From positions 1 through 17,359 of the forward strand of contig JAHZIZ010000390.1 in assembly GCA_022601215.1 (NCBI GenBank): a DNA stretch of 17,359 nucleotides, written 5' to 3'. Within the stretch, counting starts at the first letter, position 1, and every line of letters starts with the position of its first letter. Positions 7,701 through 15,896 of this stretch are shown one piece after another. The position numbers were made by a program, and so were the translations under genes. The notes beneath the pieces were generated by a model that was given only the letters and a program-made list of their open reading frames with translations, was not told the DNA's origin and did no database searches. The DNA is from Bacteroidota bacterium. GTDB taxonomy: Bacteria; Bacteroidota; Bacteroidia; Flavobacteriales; Flavobacteriaceae.

Positions 7701-8920
7701 ATTTTTATAGAAATTGGTGGAAACGACCCGCTAACGGAGACAGTGAAAGTTCAAAAATGCTGATCTTTTCGGCAGATAAAGAACAGTATAATGTAGGCGA
7801 AAACGCTACGATTAATTTCCCTTCGGGAAGTGACGGTCGCGCTTTAGTGAGTGTAGAAAATGGAACCGAAGTGCTCTCCACCCAATGGGTAAAAACGAAC
7901 AAAGGAGAAACGCAGGTGAAAATTCCTATCAGCAAAGAAATGGCACCCAATGTCTTTGTCAACATCTCTTTACTCCAACCACATGAACAAAGTAAAAATG
8001 ATTTGCCCATACGATTATATGGCGTAGTTCCTCTTTTAGTTGAAGACCCTGCAACACTCTTACAACCTTCGCTGGACATGCCAGAAGTACTACAACCAGA
8101 AGAAACATTTACGGTGAAAGTATCAGAAAAAAATAACAAACCTATGACCTATACACTTGCCATGGTCGATGAAGGTTTGCTCGATCTCACACGTTTTAAA
8201 ACACCAAAAATTCACCAGGCATTCTATACAAGAGAAGCGTTAGGTGTAAAGACTTTTGATGTTTTTGATGATGTCATTGGTGCCTATTCCGGCAGTGTAA
8301 ATAACATCTATGCTATTGGTGGTGGAGACGACGCTGCTGGCGCAAAAAATCGAAAAGCGGATCGGTTTAAACCGGTAGTCCACTACTTGGGCCCTTTCCA
8401 ACTAAAAGCCGGTGAAAACGCCTCTCATAAAATTACGATGCCTAACTATATTGGCTCTGTCCGCACCATGCTCATTGCTGGTGATCAAAAGAGAAATGCC
8501 TACGGAAAAACCGATAAAACAACGCCAGTTCGTAAGCCACTTATGGTGCTGGCATCCCTTCCACGCAAACTGTCTCCTGGCGAGACCGTAACGCTGCCCG
8601 TCACGGTTTTTGCTATGGAAAAAAGCATTAAAAGCGCCAATGTTTCTGTGAAGGTTGGTGATGCGCTAAAGCCTCTTGGAAGTACTTCTCAGCGTATTAC
8701 CTTTACAGAACCTGGCGAGCAAATCGTAAACTTTCAATTTGAAGTATTGCCCGCAGCGAGCTTCCAAACGATAGCAGTTACTGCTGCTGGTCATGGAGAG
8801 AATGCGAGCTATCAAGTGGAAATTGATGTTGAAAATCCTAATCCTATATCACAGCGTACTACTCAATACAACCTCTCGGAAATGGCTCACAAACCATCTC
8901 CTTTAACACCTACGGAGTAG
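4745..8920 (+). CDS. Alpha-2-macroglobulin family lipoprotein, N-terminal part (frame-disrupted)
   Basis: This 1391-residue frame is the front three quarters of a bacterial alpha-2-macroglobulin, an envelope protease trap. Lipobox ISSC gives acylated Cys19. Successive beta-sandwich (MG) domains follow, with the family motif ERGVHRPGDSIHLTF near residue 637. The segment MVDEGLLDLTRF is near 1138, and the A2M core domain with HYLGPFQLKAG and PNYIGSVRTMLIAGD is near 1215-1250. An acidic, Tyr-rich insert lies between Cys449 and Cys510. Residues about 681-701 come from a GC-rich palindromic repeat. The last 13 or so residues, after Glu1379, are out-of-frame sequence. Adding one A at 8880-8882 joins it to the next frame and gives about 1867 residues, roughly the size expected for flavobacterial members. 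As written it lacks the thioester domain and could not trap proteases covalently. The ORF heads the pbpC operon. Confidence 0.93.
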   Translation: MKQFIRLFALISVFVISSCGDTTKPSETDNLFKFKAYISANTFGIKSVVDPITVQLAKPLEQFEVTQEIPSEYLKISPKTKGKLLIENGRTLVFQPEQPLKPDTEYSVSVLLHKLYDNLPSTYKSYTFAFKTITPNFKLDLGNLQSYSKEWQYITGSIETSDVVPAETATQLVLALQQNKALPIKWEQENGNGRFFNFTIDSIQRPLEDGSIDISWDGKPIKSDFKGKNTFPIPGQNNFKVIDVKSVYAPNSSLSINFSDPLLENQDFNGLVTVEKAENLRFEVDGNVLHIYPNNRILGNVRVTLFNGIKNTNNYTLKQEFSELVSFEQLKPALQLLTKGTILPNAESTPIYFKAVNLSKVDVRIVKVYEDNMLQFLQSTNLNNSSLYNMKTVGRRIAKKTIDLDDKSIGNDGLWKAYGINLSQYFSADPGSLYRVELSFKKEYTTYNCDLPVTNENTNEEEEAYYYEEDYSENINQDQDEDELEEQYWDNEIYNYRRYHYNWRQRDNPCHEAYYHEDRAISTNILGSDLGMIVKKGNNKSYHFAITNLLTTSPQPSTKINLYNYQQQLLGTVTTDNQGLALFDSEKTVAFAVAQKGGNYAYAKLEDGNALSLSKFDVSGRTLEKGLKGFLYTERGVHRPGDSIHLTFVLNDNANPLPKNHPVTLEVTDARGKLVQRSVANPTSPSVGGGVSTQGRDGGGFYYFPIATSSNAPTGNWNATIKVGGASFSKSLKVATIKPNRLKIKLDFDDEILDASKTVNGTAEGLWLHGAPARNLRVEMDATLRSTGTAFKDFNGYHFNDPVRSFQEVEVPVIDTQLSKDGTAQFSKKFEMSSNAPGMLQATFLTKIYEGGGDFSLDVFTKQLAPYSHFVGLRSPEPHRYGSYYTDQETEFDVATVDAQGKATGNRTLEVEVFKIEWRWWWNRGNDNLSRYESSSVHRPVQNFTVTSKANGKASFSINIPEREGGRYLIRVKDKESGHATGRVTYFYRNWWKRPANGDSESSKMLIFSADKEQYNVGENATINFPSGSDGRALVSVENGTEVLSTQWVKTNKGETQVKIPISKEMAPNVFVNISLLQPHEQSKNDLPIRLYGVVPLLVEDPATLLQPSLDMPEVLQPEETFTVKVSEKNNKPMTYTLAMVDEGLLDLTRFKTPKIHQAFYTREALGVKTFDVFDDVIGAYSGSVNNIYAIGGGDDAAGAKNRKADRFKPVVHYLGPFQLKAGENASHKITMPNYIGSVRTMLIAGDQKRNAYGKTDKTTPVRKPLMVLASLPRKLSPGETVTLPVTVFAMEKSIKSANVSVKVGDALKPLGSTSQRITFTEPGEQIVNFQFEVLPAASFQTIAVTAAGHGENASYQVEIDVENPNPISQRTTQYNLSEMAHKPSPLTPTE
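6785..6846. repeat. GC-rich palindromic repeat inserted in frame in the macroglobulin gene
   Basis: A 62-base, strongly C/G-rich segment in otherwise AT-rich coding sequence. It holds a 9-bp perfect hairpin (ACCTCCCCC at 6791-6799 with GGGGGAGGT at 6806-6814, loop of 6) and a second 6-bp hairpin (GTCTCG at 6815-6820 with CGAGAC at 6830-6835). An outer 5-bp pairing links AACCC at 6785-6789 to GGGTT at 6842-6846. The block adds about 21 Gly/Ser/Pro-rich codons between a typical MG strand (QRSVAN) and the strand FYYFPIA, where family members usually continue directly. The architecture resembles dispersed REP-like palindromes common in bacterial genomes. Copy number elsewhere in this genome cannot be seen; only one copy is in the window. 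Confidence 0.6.
8880..8882 (+). other. Frameshift site: one A missing in a short A run of the macroglobulin gene
   Basis: The sequence reads TCG GAA ATG GCT in the upstream frame and terminates at 8918-8920. Adding one A to the run gives TCG GAA AAT GGC TCA CAA ACC, translating as SENGSQTISFNTYGVAGTNG. This joins smoothly to family sequence (FNTYGVAGTN...LEFSTLPPMDF) in the downstream frame, which begins 75 bases before that ORF's first ATG. No X XXY YYZ slippery heptamer is present, so a sequencing error or real one-base deletion is more likely than programmed frameshifting. Confidence 0.85.
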
Positions 8921-8964
8921 CAGGAACTAATGGAGCGACATTAGAGTTTTCTACCCTTCCTCCC

Positions 8965-10347
8965 ATGGATTTTGATCGTCGTATGGAATATTTCATTCAA
9001 TATCCACATGGATGTATAGAACAAACTACTTCTGGTGCATTCCCACAGTTATTTTTAGATGAAATATTTGATATTACTTTCGACAAGAAAAAAGAAATCA
9101 AAGAGAATGTGGAAGCTGCCATTAACCGTTTAGGAAGCTTCCAAACGACTAACGGCGGACTCTCATACTGGCCAGGAGAACGGAATCCCGATGATTGGGG
9201 AACAAATTATGCTGGACATTTTATGCTGGAAGCCAAGCAGAAAGGATATGTGCTTCCTATTAGTTTCTTAAGCAATTGGCTGCGTTATCAGAAAAATGCT
9301 GCCCGTCAATGGAGAACCAATACTACCCGATATAATTCGAGTCTAACACAGGCATACAGACTATATACCTTGGCGCTCGCAGGTCAACCCGAACTAGCCG
9401 CTATGAACCGACTAAGAGAATCTAAACACCTAAGTAATGATGCAAAATGGCGTTTAGCTTCTGCGTATGCGCTAGCTGGTAAGAAAAAAGTTGCCGAAGA
9501 AATTGTTCAGTTTGCCAATATTTATTTTGAACCTCAGGAATATGACTATCATACCTATGGATCACCATTTAGAAACAAAGCGATGGCCCTAGAAACCATG
9601 GTCGCTATCACGCATCCTAAGCAACGTGAGATATCAGAATCTTTGGCAAAAGAACTGTCTTCTCAAAACTGGTATAGTACCCAAGAGACTGCCTATGGCT
9701 TATTGGCCATGGCAAAAATGGTTCAGAAAAATGGAGGTAAGGCATTGGATATTTCTTTTAATAGTCGAGGCAAAACAACCCAAGTACAAACCGAAAGAGC
9801 CATTGCGCAACGTACACTGCCAATTACCATCGGGACCAATGAAGTGACCATTAAAAATAACAAAGGAAACAATGTATATGTTACCTTGGCTCAAAAAGGA
9901 AAACTCTTTTTAGGAGATGAATTGGCAGAACGTAAAAACTTTGTCATCCAAGCACAATACTTAGATGGTGCAGGAAAGGAGTTGGACGTCTCAGCACTAC
10001 GACAAGGCACAGAAATTGTTGCCAAAGTGGTGGTAACGAATACCTCTAATGATTATATAGACAATGTGGCTTTGACCAAAATTTTTCCAAGTGGATGGGA
10101 AATTGTAAACACTAGTTTTACCAATTTGGGTGGCGGTGCTGAAGGTAAAGCACGTTATACAGACATTAGAGATGACCGCGTTAATTTCTATTTCGACCTT
10201 CAAGGGAGAAAGTCTAAAACGTTTACCGTAAAACTAAACGCCTCTTACCTAGGAAAGTACTATCTACCAGGAACACAAGTAGAAGCGATGTACGATAATA
10301 ATTACTATGCTAGAAACCGAGGTATTTGGGTAACAGTAAACCAATAA
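8965..10347 (+). CDS. Alpha-2-macroglobulin, C-terminal thioester-domain part (continuation after frameshift)
   Basis: This 460-residue frame is the C-terminal quarter of the same macroglobulin, not a separate gene. The frame is already open upstream of the ATG at 8965 and encodes family sequence back to about 8881, and no signal peptide is present. It starts just before the thioester motif HGCIEQTT, whose Cys is encoded at 9013-9015 and Gln at 9022-9024, so the reactive Cys-Gln pair is intact. An alpha-helical thioester domain follows (GGLSYWPGERNPDDWGTNYAGHF is the typical GG..W helix region; residues about 1-270), then terminal beta domains with VTNTSNDYIDNVALTKIFPSGW and the ending ARNRGIWVTVNQ. 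In the intact protein, protease cleavage of a bait region would expose the thioester for covalent capture. Alone, the fragment would be cytosolic and non-functional, if translated at all. Confidence 0.92.
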   Translation: MDFDRRMEYFIQYPHGCIEQTTSGAFPQLFLDEIFDITFDKKKEIKENVEAAINRLGSFQTTNGGLSYWPGERNPDDWGTNYAGHFMLEAKQKGYVLPISFLSNWLRYQKNAARQWRTNTTRYNSSLTQAYRLYTLALAGQPELAAMNRLRESKHLSNDAKWRLASAYALAGKKKVAEEIVQFANIYFEPQEYDYHTYGSPFRNKAMALETMVAITHPKQREISESLAKELSSQNWYSTQETAYGLLAMAKMVQKNGGKALDISFNSRGKTTQVQTERAIAQRTLPITIGTNEVTIKNNKGNNVYVTLAQKGKLFLGDELAERKNFVIQAQYLDGAGKELDVSALRQGTEIVAKVVVTNTSNDYIDNVALTKIFPSGWEIVNTSFTNLGGGAEGKARYTDIRDDRVNFYFDLQGRKSKTFTVKLNASYLGKYYLPGTQVEAMYDNNYYARNRGIWVTVNQ

Positions 10348-10397
10348 AAAATATCCTACCGAAAGTCTTCTCTTAAAGAGGAGTATGGTGGTACTAA

Positions 10398-12758
10398 ATG
10401 AGACAAAAAATTAAAACATATCTCAAAAGACACAAGCGTAAACTAACGGTTTTCACGCTTGTGTTCATTGGTTGGCTTTGTTGCCTGCCGAGACCACTGT
10501 TTCAGCAGCCAACGGCGACCGTTGTTGAAAGCAGAGAAGGTTTTATGTTAGGCGCTAGAATTGCCGACGACGGACAATGGCGCTTCCCAAAAATGGATTC
10601 TGTACCGTACCGCTTTGAACAAAGCATCCTTCTTTTTGAGGATGAACACTTCTATAAGCACCCAGGTTTTAATCCTGTATCCATGGGGAAAGCACTATGG
10701 CAAAATCTTACGACAAACAAACGCCGTGGCGGTAGTACATTAACACAACAAGTTATCCGACTAGCAAGAGAAAACAAAGAACGAAGTTACGTCGAGAAGC
10801 TGATTGAAGTCTGTATGGCCACTCGTCTAGAAGCAGGCTATTCCAAAAAAGAAATCCTTGCCTTTTATGCTTCCTATGCCCCTTTTGGAGGTAATGTGGT
10901 GGGACTTGAAACGGCCTCTTGGCGCTATTTCGGAATTCCCTCTAACGACTTAAGCTGGGGACAAGCAGCCGCTCTAGCCGTATTACCCAATGCGCCTTCT
11001 TTAATTTTTCCAGGACGCAATGAATCCATTTTACTGGAAAAGCGAAATAGACTCTTGTTGAAATTATTTCAAAAAAATGTTATTGATGAAACAACGTACC
11101 AATTAGCACAGGAGGAACCCTTACCAGGAAAGCCTCTTCCTTTACCTCAGGTTGCCGAACATCTTTCAGAAAAAATAAAACAACAACATAAAGGGCAGCG
11201 TATAAAATCTACATTACATTATGGCCTTCAACAAAAAGTGAATGGACTCATCTCAGATCATCATTATCTTTTAAAACAAAACGAAATAAATAATCTTGCG
11301 GTACTTGTATTGGATGTAAATACTCGAGAAGTGCTAGCCTACGTTGGGAACGCTCCTACGCATAAAGACCATAATAATTATGTCGATATTATTGACAAAG
11401 CTAGGAGTACAGGCAGTATTCTTAAACCCTTTTTATATGCTTCGGCCTTGGATGGTGGCGATGTACTACCAAAATCATTAGTCTCGGATGTACCGACCAT
11501 TATCAACGGCTATAACCCGCAAAATTTCAACAATCGTTTTCACGGAGCCGTTCCTGCCAACGAAGCACTTTCTCGTTCTTTAAACATTCCTGCTGTTCGT
11601 ATGTTGCGCCAATATGGATTGGAACGTTTTCATAAACGATTGCAAGAACTTAATATAAAACAGATAAATAAGCATCCAAATCACTACGGGCTTTCTCTTA
11701 TCTTAGGAGGTGCCGAGAGTTCATTATGGGAAATCACGAATGCCTATGCCGGTATGGCAGCCTCCCTGAACTACTTTAATACCTCCTCTAGTGAATACCT
11801 CGATGCCCAATTTATTGCCCCAAGTTTTGTTTTGAATGAGACCCATGACTTCGGAAATGTGACCCAAAAAGCTCCTGTTTTTACAGCGGGAAGTATCTAT
11901 AAAACATTTGAGGCGTTACAAGGGGTCAATAGACCTGAAAGTGAAGTGAACTGGGAATACTTTAGCAGTTCCCAACCTGTTGCCTGGAAAACAGGCACCA
12001 GTTTCGGCTTTAAAGATGCTTGGGCCGTAGGAGTCACTTCGCAATTTGCGATTGGAGTCTGGGTTGGAAACGCCGATGGCGAAGGACGACCAGGACTAAC
12101 AGGAGTTCAAGCAGCAGCTCCTGTATTATTCGACGTCTTGGATATGTTGCCAAAAAGCGAATGGTTTGCGATGCCTTATGATGCACTGGAAGAGACAGAA
12201 TTATGCCAAATAAGTGGTCATTTGGCAGGTGTTTTCTGTGCAGAGGTAGTGTCAGAATTCATTCCGAATAACGGATTAAGATCGGTACCTTGTTCTTATC
12301 ATCAGCGTGTTTTTCTTGACCCAAGCAGGAATTTTCAAGTCAATTCCTCTTGCTATGATCTCGCCGAAATGAAACAAGAGCATCGCTTCACACTTCCGCC
12401 AGTAGAGGAATATTACTATGCAGCATTGCATCCCGAATATCGTCCGTTACCCCCGTTTAAAAACGACTGCCTTCGTGATGGAGAAGACGTCATGGAATTC
12501 ATTTTTCCAAAGAAGCATGAAACCATTTTATTAGCTAAAACTTTTGATGCCACTGTAAACGAAGTAATCTTTCAATTGGCACACCGTTCCCCGGAAACAA
12601 AAGTTTATTGGTACTTAGATGAATCCTTTGTTGGAATGACAGAAACTTTTCATGAATTGGCGTTAGAACCAGTACCGGGTAGATATCTGCTCACCGCCGT
12701 AGATCAAGAAGGAAATGAAACCAAACAATGGATTGCCATAGAAAAGGCATCCATTTAA
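10398..12758 (+). CDS. pbpC: Penicillin-binding protein 1C, bifunctional glycosyltransferase/transpeptidase
   Basis: A 786-residue class A penicillin-binding protein that polymerises lipid II and cross-links peptidoglycan in the periplasm. One N-terminal membrane anchor (about 15-32) is followed by the GT51 domain with EDEHFYKHPGF (Glu81) and RRGGSTLTQQ (about 109-118). The transpeptidase domain has the S340-ILK343 active-site motif, S394-LN396 and K531-TGTS535, all complete. The C-terminal region (about 695-786) matches the BiPBP_C domain specific to the PBP1C type, with paired cysteines (CAEVV, VPCSY, SCYDL) between the two parts. It starts 50 bases after the macroglobulin stop; the gap holds a weak 6-bp hairpin at 10367-10383. 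The macroglobulin-pbpC pairing also occurs in Proteobacteria, where the protein trap is thought to guard the periplasm when the wall is breached. The next gene follows at once. Confidence 0.96.
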   Translation: MRQKIKTYLKRHKRKLTVFTLVFIGWLCCLPRPLFQQPTATVVESREGFMLGARIADDGQWRFPKMDSVPYRFEQSILLFEDEHFYKHPGFNPVSMGKALWQNLTTNKRRGGSTLTQQVIRLARENKERSYVEKLIEVCMATRLEAGYSKKEILAFYASYAPFGGNVVGLETASWRYFGIPSNDLSWGQAAALAVLPNAPSLIFPGRNESILLEKRNRLLLKLFQKNVIDETTYQLAQEEPLPGKPLPLPQVAEHLSEKIKQQHKGQRIKSTLHYGLQQKVNGLISDHHYLLKQNEINNLAVLVLDVNTREVLAYVGNAPTHKDHNNYVDIIDKARSTGSILKPFLYASALDGGDVLPKSLVSDVPTIINGYNPQNFNNRFHGAVPANEALSRSLNIPAVRMLRQYGLERFHKRLQELNIKQINKHPNHYGLSLILGGAESSLWEITNAYAGMAASLNYFNTSSSEYLDAQFIAPSFVLNETHDFGNVTQKAPVFTAGSIYKTFEALQGVNRPESEVNWEYFSSSQPVAWKTGTSFGFKDAWAVGVTSQFAIGVWVGNADGEGRPGLTGVQAAAPVLFDVLDMLPKSEWFAMPYDALEETELCQISGHLAGVFCAEVVSEFIPNNGLRSVPCSYHQRVFLDPSRNFQVNSSCYDLAEMKQEHRFTLPPVEEYYYAALHPEYRPLPPFKNDCLRDGEDVMEFIFPKKHETILLAKTFDATVNEVIFQLAHRSPETKVYWYLDESFVGMTETFHELALEPVPGRYLLTAVDQEGNETKQWIAIEKASI

Positions 12759-12784
12759 CCAAAAGGATTCCTTATTTTAGGTGG

Positions 12785-15100
12785 ATGAAACGAACCAACA
12801 TGTTACGCATCCTTTTTGTTTTTTTTCTAATCATCTCTTGTCAACAAAAGGATGGAAATCATTCTAAAAATAGCATCGCTATCATTCCACAGCCTCAAGA
12901 AATTGAGATAATTGACACCCATTTTAGTTTAGATCAAAATACCACCTTATTCTATGAAAAGGAATTTGAAACAGCCGGTGCGTTCTTAAAAAAGTATATC
13001 AAAAAAGGAGCTGGGTTTGAGCTACAGGCCACTGGAAAAGACTATGCACATATCGTGATTAGTAAGGTGGATTCTCTTCCTACTGAAGGATATTCGCTGG
13101 AGGTTGCCAAAAATACCATCTCCATTAAAAGTTCCGATGCCAACGGTGCCTTTTGGGGAGTGCAAAGTTTACGACAATTAATGCCCCATACTTTTGAAAC
13201 CGATACACATATAATAGCGGACTCTTATTCCATTCCCGCCGTAACGATTAAAGATGCCCCACAATTTTCATATAGAGGAATGCATTTGGATGTGGGGCGG
13301 CATTTTTTCGACAAGGAATTTATCAAAGAATACATCGCCCATCTTTCTATGCTTAAAATGAATTACTTTCATTGGCACTTAACAGAAGATCAAGGATGGC
13401 GCATAGAAATAAAGCAATATCCCGATCTTACCAATAAAGGAGCGTATCGAGAAGAAACATTGCTAGGGCATTATAGTGATCATCCTCAAGAATTTGATGG
13501 CAAACGATACGGTGGATATTACACCCAAGAAGACGTTAAAGAAGTAGTGGCTTTTGCAGCCACCCAAAACGTTACCATCATTCCAGAAATTGAAATGCCT
13601 GGTCATGCGCAAGCGGCGATTAGTGCCTACCCTGAATTAGGTTGTACTGGAAAAGAAGTCCCCGTAGCTACAAAGTGGGGCGTGTTTGAAGATATCTATT
13701 GCCCCAAACCCGAAACATTTACCTTCCTAAAAAATGTGTTAGCTGAAGTCATGGAACTCTTTCCTGGTACATACATCCATATAGGAGGTGATGAAGCTCC
13801 AAAGGCACATTGGAAACACTGTGGGAATTGCCAACAACTAATTAGTGACCTTGGATTAAAAGACGAACACGAACTCCAAAGTCATTTTATTAAAGAGATA
13901 GAAACCTATGTAAATAGCAAGGGTAAAAAAATTATTGGTTGGGACGAAATTTTAGAAGGCGGATTAGCCCCTAATGCGACGGTTATGTCATGGCGTGGTA
14001 TTGAAGGTGCTGTACAAGCCGCCAATGAAGGGCACGACGTAATTCTGACACCAACATCTCATGCGTATTTCGATTACTATCAGGCGGAGCACGAAGACGA
14101 GCCGTTGGCTATTGGTGGATTTCTACCCCTTCAAAAGATCTATAACTTTGATCCTATTCCTGAAGATATTCCTTCTAACAAACAGCACCACGTCCTCGGC
14201 GCTCAAGGGAACGTCTGGACCGAATACATGCCTACAACAGACCAAGTAGAATACATGGCGTTTCCACGTATGTTGGCAATGAGTGAAGTGGTCTGGAAAG
14301 GGCCTAGTACACATCCAGATGCCGACTACCCGAATTTCCTTGCTAAGGTGGAGTCTTTCCTTCCTAGACTACAGGCCTTAGACATCAACTACGCCAACCA
14401 TTTGTATGATATTTCAGGGAAGGTTATTAAAGAGGAGGGCAGTGTTTTTTATAGTTTAGAATCGGCACTATCTAATCAAGATATTCGATTTAGCATTGAC
14501 TCCACTGCTATCTCACAAAAATATGTCTCACCTATTCCTATTACTGAAAACACAAGGATTACCGCTGCGGTCTATAAAAATGACAGTCTTATAGGGCGTC
14601 ATTTTTCAGAAAACATTCAATTTCACAAAGGGATTCAAGGAAGCATTACCATAAATAAGGAACCTCATCCAGCGTATAGCGCTGGTGGTAAGGAAGCCTT
14701 GCTCAATGGAATTTCAGGAAGTGACAGTCGATATGGCGACAAGGAATGGCTGGGGTTTTGGGGAGATAATTTGGAGATCACCATCGATTTTCCCAAGCCG
14801 ACAAAAATTTCAAATGTTGCCACACGGTTTTACAATGCGCCTGGCCAATGGATTTATACACCAAAAGAAATGAGGGTTGATCTGTATTTAGAAAATGGCG
14901 TGAAAATGATCAACGGCACGAATATTACTCCTAAAACGGAAAGCAACGTACAGCGTGCTGCCATTAAATACCATGAAAAGCAAGAGACGATTGTCACAAA
15001 ATTAACGATTAAAATCCCAAATTACGGCACCATTCCAGAAGGGGTTCAGGGAGCTGGGAATAAGGCATGGACATTTATTGACGAAATTATAATAGAATGA
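12785..15100 (+). CDS. Beta-N-acetylhexosaminidase lipoprotein, glycoside hydrolase family 20
   Basis: The ATG at 12785 gives 771 residues with signal MKRTNMLRILFVFFLIISC and acylated Cys19. An earlier ATG at 12728 would overlap pbpC by 31 bases and put a charged stretch before the signal. QQKDG after the Cys resembles the surface-export signal of Bacteroidota lipoproteins. A GH20b domain (about 30-155) is followed by the GH20 barrel: HWHLTEDQGWRIEI near 196-209, IIPEIEMPGHAQAA near 272, HIGGDEAPKAHW with the catalytic pair Asp336-Glu337, IIGWDEILEGG, and GAQGNVWTEYM. The C-terminal quarter holds a Fn3/chitobiase-type part and an F5/8-like beta-sandwich (GDNLEITIDFPKPTKISNVATRF). It removes terminal GlcNAc/GalNAc from glycans, chitin oligomers or wall fragments. 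Its position after pbpC, 26 bases away, suggests co-transcription; whether it acts on self or foreign glycans is open. Confidence 0.94.
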   Translation: MKRTNMLRILFVFFLIISCQQKDGNHSKNSIAIIPQPQEIEIIDTHFSLDQNTTLFYEKEFETAGAFLKKYIKKGAGFELQATGKDYAHIVISKVDSLPTEGYSLEVAKNTISIKSSDANGAFWGVQSLRQLMPHTFETDTHIIADSYSIPAVTIKDAPQFSYRGMHLDVGRHFFDKEFIKEYIAHLSMLKMNYFHWHLTEDQGWRIEIKQYPDLTNKGAYREETLLGHYSDHPQEFDGKRYGGYYTQEDVKEVVAFAATQNVTIIPEIEMPGHAQAAISAYPELGCTGKEVPVATKWGVFEDIYCPKPETFTFLKNVLAEVMELFPGTYIHIGGDEAPKAHWKHCGNCQQLISDLGLKDEHELQSHFIKEIETYVNSKGKKIIGWDEILEGGLAPNATVMSWRGIEGAVQAANEGHDVILTPTSHAYFDYYQAEHEDEPLAIGGFLPLQKIYNFDPIPEDIPSNKQHHVLGAQGNVWTEYMPTTDQVEYMAFPRMLAMSEVVWKGPSTHPDADYPNFLAKVESFLPRLQALDINYANHLYDISGKVIKEEGSVFYSLESALSNQDIRFSIDSTAISQKYVSPIPITENTRITAAVYKNDSLIGRHFSENIQFHKGIQGSITINKEPHPAYSAGGKEALLNGISGSDSRYGDKEWLGFWGDNLEITIDFPKPTKISNVATRFYNAPGQWIYTPKEMRVDLYLENGVKMINGTNITPKTESNVQRAAIKYHEKQETIVTKLTIKIPNYGTIPEGVQGAGNKAWTFIDEIIIE

Positions 15101-15186
15101 CATCCTTTAATCTAGAGACGGAAGTTGACGCGGAATAAAACAACATGTAACCTCGAGGGGATCTTAGCGGTGTCAAACTAAAAAAT

Positions 15187-15888
15187 ATGATTATAGAAAT
15201 TTGCGCTAATGGCTTTGAAAGTGCGCGTATTGCGCAAGAAGCTGGCGCCCATCGTATTGAGCTATGTATTGATCTTTCGGTAGGCGGGCTAACGCCTTCC
15301 TACGAACTCATTCACAAAGTAAAAGAAGAATTAGCTATTGAAACTCACGTTCTCATCAGACCTCGTTCAGGGAATTTTTGTTATTCTGAAGAGGAATTAA
15401 ATGGAATGATTTCGGACATCATATACTGCAAACAATTGGGCTGTGCTGGAGTCGTAAGTGGAGTGCTAACTTCAGACAATGAATTAGATATCACGGCGAC
15501 TAAACGTCTAATTAGCGCCGCCCAGGACATGGAATTTACTTTTCACCGTGCTATTGATATCGCTAAAGCACCGAGACAGGCATTGCGAGAAATGATTCTA
15601 ATGGGCGTGACACGAGTACTGAGTTCTGGGCAGGAAGCTAAGGCCATTGACGGAATAGAGTTACTTAAGACATTTTTAAAAGACGTCGATACTAGTTTTC
15701 AAATAATGCCTGGTGGAGGGATCACTTCCTCCAACGTCCTAACCTTTAAGGAGGTTGGGTTCAATATGGTACACTTATCCGCCATTAAGAAAAATATGCA
15801 TGCCTCACAAGATCTCTTTAATAGTGATGTCCAAGGAGTTTCTGACGCAGCCGAAATTCAAAGAGTCATACAACTGCTAAGCAATTAG
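15187..15888 (+). CDS. cutC: CutC family protein (copper homeostasis protein)
   Basis: A 233-residue cytosolic TIM-barrel protein of the usual CutC size. Diagnostic segments are MIIEICANGFESARIAQEAG, HRIELCIDLSVGGLTPSYEL, IRPRSGNFCYSEEE, TFHRAIDIAK, RVLSSGQEAKA and the glycine turn MPGGGI. The family was linked to copper tolerance in E. coli, but a direct copper role is disputed and the enzymatic activity is unknown. The gene follows the GH20 gene after 86 bases on the same strand and may be its last co-transcribed neighbour, or it may have its own start site; no clear -7 element was found in the gap. Its stop is 8 bases from the stop of the convergent repeat protein gene, leaving no room for a dedicated terminator between them. 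Confidence 0.95.
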   Translation: MIIEICANGFESARIAQEAGAHRIELCIDLSVGGLTPSYELIHKVKEELAIETHVLIRPRSGNFCYSEEELNGMISDIIYCKQLGCAGVVSGVLTSDNELDITATKRLISAAQDMEFTFHRAIDIAKAPRQALREMILMGVTRVLSSGQEAKAIDGIELLKTFLKDVDTSFQIMPGGGITSSNVLTFKEVGFNMVHLSAIKKNMHASQDLFNSDVQGVSDAAEIQRVIQLLSN

Positions 15889-15896
15889 ATAGGGAG

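Noticed and set aside
7705..8139. A 144-codon minus-strand open frame inside the macroglobulin gene
   Set aside because: It is antisense to well-conserved macroglobulin sequence and its translation shows no recognisable domain or signal peptide.
8874..8884. Programmed -1 ribosomal frameshifting joining the two macroglobulin frames
   Set aside because: The direction would be right, but no slippery X XXY YYZ heptamer or obvious downstream stimulatory structure is present, and adding a single A restores perfect family sequence.
8965..10347. An independent gene for a stand-alone thioester-domain protein
   Set aside because: Family sequence in this frame continues upstream of the first ATG to the frameshift site, and there is no signal peptide, although the domain must be outside the cytoplasm.
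10367..10383. Hairpin CTTCTC/GAGGAG in the macroglobulin-pbpC gap as terminator or attenuator
   Set aside because: Only 6 bp including a G-U pair, with no T-run after it; too weak to annotate on its own.
15101..15186. Gene remnant or separate promoter in the gap before cutC
   Set aside because: It holds small palindromes (ACATGT, CCTCGAGG) but no recognisable coding remnant and no TAnnTTTG element.
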